Source: Streptomyces sp. NBC_00390
GTDB taxonomy: Bacteria > Actinomycetota > Actinomycetes > Streptomycetales > Streptomycetaceae
DNA: 64,000 nt
Direction of reading: 5' to 3'
NCBI RefSeq assembly: GCF_036057275.1
Contig: NZ_CP107945.1
Location: 186,001-250,000, forward strand
Part shown: positions 62,160 to 64,000 of the stretch, in pieces
How positions within the stretch are numbered: the stretch's first letter is position 1
Layout: every line of letters starts with the position of its first letter
Notes under the pieces: model-generated
What the model was told of the DNA's origin: nothing
The model's database searches: none
Seen by the model: only the letters and a program-made list of their open reading frames with translations
Made by a program: the position numbers and the translations under genes

Positions 62160-62891
62160 ATGGCCCATTTCCGAGCCGTTCCCGCCGCGCTCACCGGCGC
62201 ACTCGTCGCCGTGCTCGTGGGCTGCTCCTCCGGTGGTACAGGCGTATCCGTCACTCCGCCGCCTCCGGCCACCACGGGCGGGACGCCGGAGGCGGTGACG
62301 ACGAAACCTGTCGCGGCCGCACCGGGCACCACGACGCCCGGGCCGAGTCCGAGCACAACCGGCACACGCACCCGGCCCGCATCACTGTCCATCCCGTCGA
62401 TCGGTGTCGAGGGCCTGAGCGTCGTGCCCTACAAGGGGACCACCGACGACTGGCCGGGTACACGGATCCAGAACCGGGGCGTCGCCGCGAGCCCCTACGG
62501 CAACCAGGGCGGAGTCGGCCCCGGTGAGACAGGGAACTACCTGGTCACCGCCCACCGGCTGTCGGCCGGCGGCCCGCTGCGCAACCTCCCCTCGGTCCGC
62601 AACGGCGACTCGGTCCTGGTCACGTCCGGCAGCGTGACCTACAAGTACGTGATCACCGACAGCCGGCAGACGTCCTTCCGTTCCGAGCGTTCGCTCGCCG
62701 AGCAGCGTGCGGCGGTTCCCGGCCACCCCGGCAAGAAGCCCACGCAAGCGATGATCACGATCTCCACCTGCGCAACGCCGGAGGACGACGCGGCCGGGAA
62801 CTTCTGGCGCGACGACCGGGGCAACCCCGAGCACCGCATCGACAAGATCGGCGTGCTGCGCGAGGTGAAGCCCCGGTCATCCTCACCTTGA
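62160..62891 (+). CDS. srtE: Class E sortase
   Basis: 243 residues from ATG 62160. A lipoprotein-like or membrane start (LVAVLVGCSSGG), Thr/Pro-rich linker, and sortase core with catalytic His in YLVTAHRLSAGG, TLxTC-type active site ITISTCATPEDD (Cys) and Arg in NPEHRIDK. SrtE enzymes in Streptomyces anchor chaplins and other LAxTG proteins to peptidoglycan. No substrate gene is adjacent. Confidence 0.88.
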   Translation: MAHFRAVPAALTGALVAVLVGCSSGGTGVSVTPPPPATTGGTPEAVTTKPVAAAPGTTTPGPSPSTTGTRTRPASLSIPSIGVEGLSVVPYKGTTDDWPGTRIQNRGVAASPYGNQGGVGPGETGNYLVTAHRLSAGGPLRNLPSVRNGDSVLVTSGSVTYKYVITDSRQTSFRSERSLAEQRAAVPGHPGKKPTQAMITISTCATPEDDAAGNFWRDDRGNPEHRIDKIGVLREVKPRSSSP

Positions 62892-62979
62892 GCGCCCCGG
62901 TGCAGGGCGTACTCGATGATCGTCATGACACCTCCCGGGGCGTCGCGCACGGCAAGGTGATTGATAGGTAAAACATCCT

Positions 62980-63004
62980 GTTTAGACGTGTTCGGCGCGG
63001 TTAC
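62980..63004 (+). promoter_or_regulatory. Possible stress sigma-factor (SigB-type) promoter
   Basis: GTTTA and GGTTAC 14 bases apart resemble the Streptomyces SigB consensus (GTTT-N14-GGGTAC) with one mismatch, upstream of the PRC-barrel gene. Confidence 0.3.
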
Positions 63005-63042
63005 CCGCACTGGTGGAGGGGCGCTGGAGAGGAGGAGGGAAC

Positions 63043-63354
63043 GTGATCACGCTGGAGCAGATCCCGAGCGTGCTGAACCATCCCGTCTACGACGCCGAGG
63101 GCAGCAAGATCGGCAATGCCAGGACGGTCTTCCTCGACGACGTCACCGGCGAGCCCGACTGGGTCAGTGTGGAGACGGGGCTGTTCGGCACAAGCGAGTC
63201 GTTCGTCCCGATCCGGGATGCCGATCTGGTCGACGACCACCTCCAGGTGCCGTACCCCAAGGACATGGTCAAGGATGCGCCGCGGGTCGAGGTGGACGCC
63301 GGGGGTCATCTCTCCGAGCGGGAGGAGCGGCGCCTGTACGCGTACTACATGTGA
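63043..63354 (+). CDS. PRC-barrel domain protein
   Basis: 103 residues from GTG 63043 (GGAGGAGG upstream). PRC-barrel: HPVYDAEGSKIGNARTVFLD and WVSVETGLFGTSESFVPIRD. Common stress-associated small protein in Streptomyces. It ends 42 bases before the phosphoribosyltransferase gene. Confidence 0.88.
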   Translation: MITLEQIPSVLNHPVYDAEGSKIGNARTVFLDDVTGEPDWVSVETGLFGTSESFVPIRDADLVDDHLQVPYPKDMVKDAPRVEVDAGGHLSEREERRLYAYYM

Positions 63355-63396
63355 AACCTCCGCGTGAGCCGGGGTTCTCCCAGAAGGCAGGCAGTC

Positions 63397-64000
63397 ATGC
63401 GGTTCTCCGATCGCAGGGCGGCCGGGCGTGAACTCGCCGCCCGGCTGGTCGAGAAGCACCGCGGCGGGCAGCTCCCGGATCCGTTCGTACTGGCACTGCC
63501 CCGTGGTGGCGTGCCCGTGGGCGACGAGGTCGCCAAGGCACTGGGCGCGCCTTTGGACGTGCTCGTGGTGCGCAAGATCGGAGCTCCGTTCAATCCCGAA
63601 CTGGGCATCGGGGCGCTGGTCGACGACGACCCGCCGCTCTACGACGAACAGGCGCTGGCCATGCTCGATCTGACGCCCGACCGTCTGGGAGCGCAGGTCG
63701 CCAGGGAGCGGGTGGAGCTCAACCGCCGCGAGGATCTCTACCGCGGCCGGCGCCCGGCACCGGATCTGCGGGGCAGGACCGTGGTCGTCGTCGACGAGGG
63801 TCTGGCAACAGGTGTGAGCGTGCGGGCCGCGCTGACCGCCGTCCGCGCCGACGAACCGGGGCGCGTGGTGGTGGCCGTGCCGGTGTGCTCCACCGAGGCG
63901 TACCTGGCGATCAGCACGGACATCGACCAACTGGTCCACCTGCACCGGCCCCTGGCCTTCCGGTCGGTGGGTGAGTGGTACGACGACTTCGGGCAGGTCG
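63397..64000 (+). CDS. Phosphoribosyltransferase family protein, 5' part (cut by window end)
   Basis: 201 codons visible from ATG 63397. PRTase fold: FVLALPRGGVPVGDEVAK, VLVVRKIGAPFNPELGIGAL and the PRPP loop VVVVDEGLATGVSVRAAL. Family members are often fused to, or adjacent to, dienelactone hydrolase genes and are DosR-regulated in mycobacteria (Rv0571c); the rest of the gene lies outside the window. Confidence 0.9.
   Translation, partial: MRFSDRRAAGRELAARLVEKHRGGQLPDPFVLALPRGGVPVGDEVAKALGAPLDVLVVRKIGAPFNPELGIGALVDDDPPLYDEQALAMLDLTPDRLGAQVARERVELNRREDLYRGRRPAPDLRGRTVVVVDEGLATGVSVRAALTAVRADEPGRVVVAVPVCSTEAYLAISTDIDQLVHLHRPLAFRSVGEWYDDFGQV

Noticed and set aside
1..64000. CRISPR array or tandem spacer repeats
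   Set aside because: No regularly spaced repeats of 20-40 bases were seen; the only short tandem repeats are Pro/Thr codons at about 54905-54960.

Overview
The window is high-GC DNA with Streptomyces-style genes: strong third-position GC bias, frequent GTG starts, GGAGG-type ribosome binding sites, start/stop-overlapping operons, and secreted proteins typical of the genus (Rpf-like and SLT muralytic enzymes, a class E sortase, a PASTA-less Ser/Thr kinase). Nearly all genes are accessory or catabolic; I see no rRNA, tRNA, ribosomal protein or core replication gene, so this is probably a chromosome arm region of a Streptomyces or close relative.

Layout. 1-5.2 kb: a TnpB 3' remnant, a DUF2071 protein, a CPD photolyase beside an SDR/DUF2867 protein, and a small Rpf-domain secreted protein. 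5.7-14.9 kb: a hypoxia/dormancy island like the S. coelicolor Osd and M. tuberculosis Dos/Dev regulons, with a zinc alcohol dehydrogenase, a DevR/OsdR response regulator, a (frameshifted) universal stress protein, a two-GAF DevS/OsdK kinase, pyruvate phosphate dikinase and an Acg-like nitroreductase. Repeated GGGCCGAACGGCCC-like palindromes precede the regulator/stress-protein pair and the nitroreductase gene. 15.6-25.2 kb: a hydroxyproline catabolic cluster with a GntR/FCD regulator, 4-hydroxyproline 2-epimerase, a three-subunit D-hydroxyproline dehydrogenase and a DHDPS-family deaminase. It is flanked by a secreted M9 collagenase gene and interrupted by an IS605-type tnpB element. A GTGACAT-core motif recurs at four promoters (regulator, deaminase, dehydrogenase, collagenase), so the unit looks like one collagen-to-hydroxyproline regulon.

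25.7-33.2 kb: a membrane Ser/Thr kinase, an SLT lytic transglycosylase, an aldo/keto reductase, a transglutaminase-like protein, and a translationally coupled alpha/beta hydrolase, methyltransferase and SnoaL-like trio of unknown substrate. 33.4-40.2 kb: one polyamine uptake and oxidation operon (PotD-B-C-A transporter, flavin amine oxidase, aminobutyraldehyde dehydrogenase). 40.4-50.2 kb: a Rieske oxygenase diverging from an operon of a NuoF-like flavoprotein, ferredoxin, ADP-forming-type acyl-CoA synthetase, two acyl-CoA dehydrogenases that share near-identical DNA blocks, a frameshifted 3-hydroxyacyl-CoA dehydrogenase and a TetR regulator; two TetR-type palindromes lie between the divergent genes. 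50.2-54.5 kb: a GNAT protein and a lysine-catabolism pair (HglS-type 2-oxoadipate dioxygenase plus an aminoadipate-semialdehyde dehydrogenase type enzyme). 54.5-64 kb: proline-rich and DUF4239 membrane proteins, small secreted proteins, an MMPL transporter remnant, a graspetide (ATP-grasp RiPP) precursor/ligase pair, VOC and AraC proteins, a CAP-domain protein, a class E sortase, a PRC-barrel protein and a phosphoribosyltransferase cut by the window end.

Common theme: the window collects scavenging modules for nitrogen-rich compounds (collagen/hydroxyproline, putrescine, lysine, a possible CoA-activated acid) next to a dormancy regulon. Four genes (universal stress protein, tnpB, hydroxyacyl-CoA dehydrogenase, MMPL) are broken by frameshifts. 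Several of these indels fall in short C or G runs, so assembly error cannot be excluded from the sequence alone.
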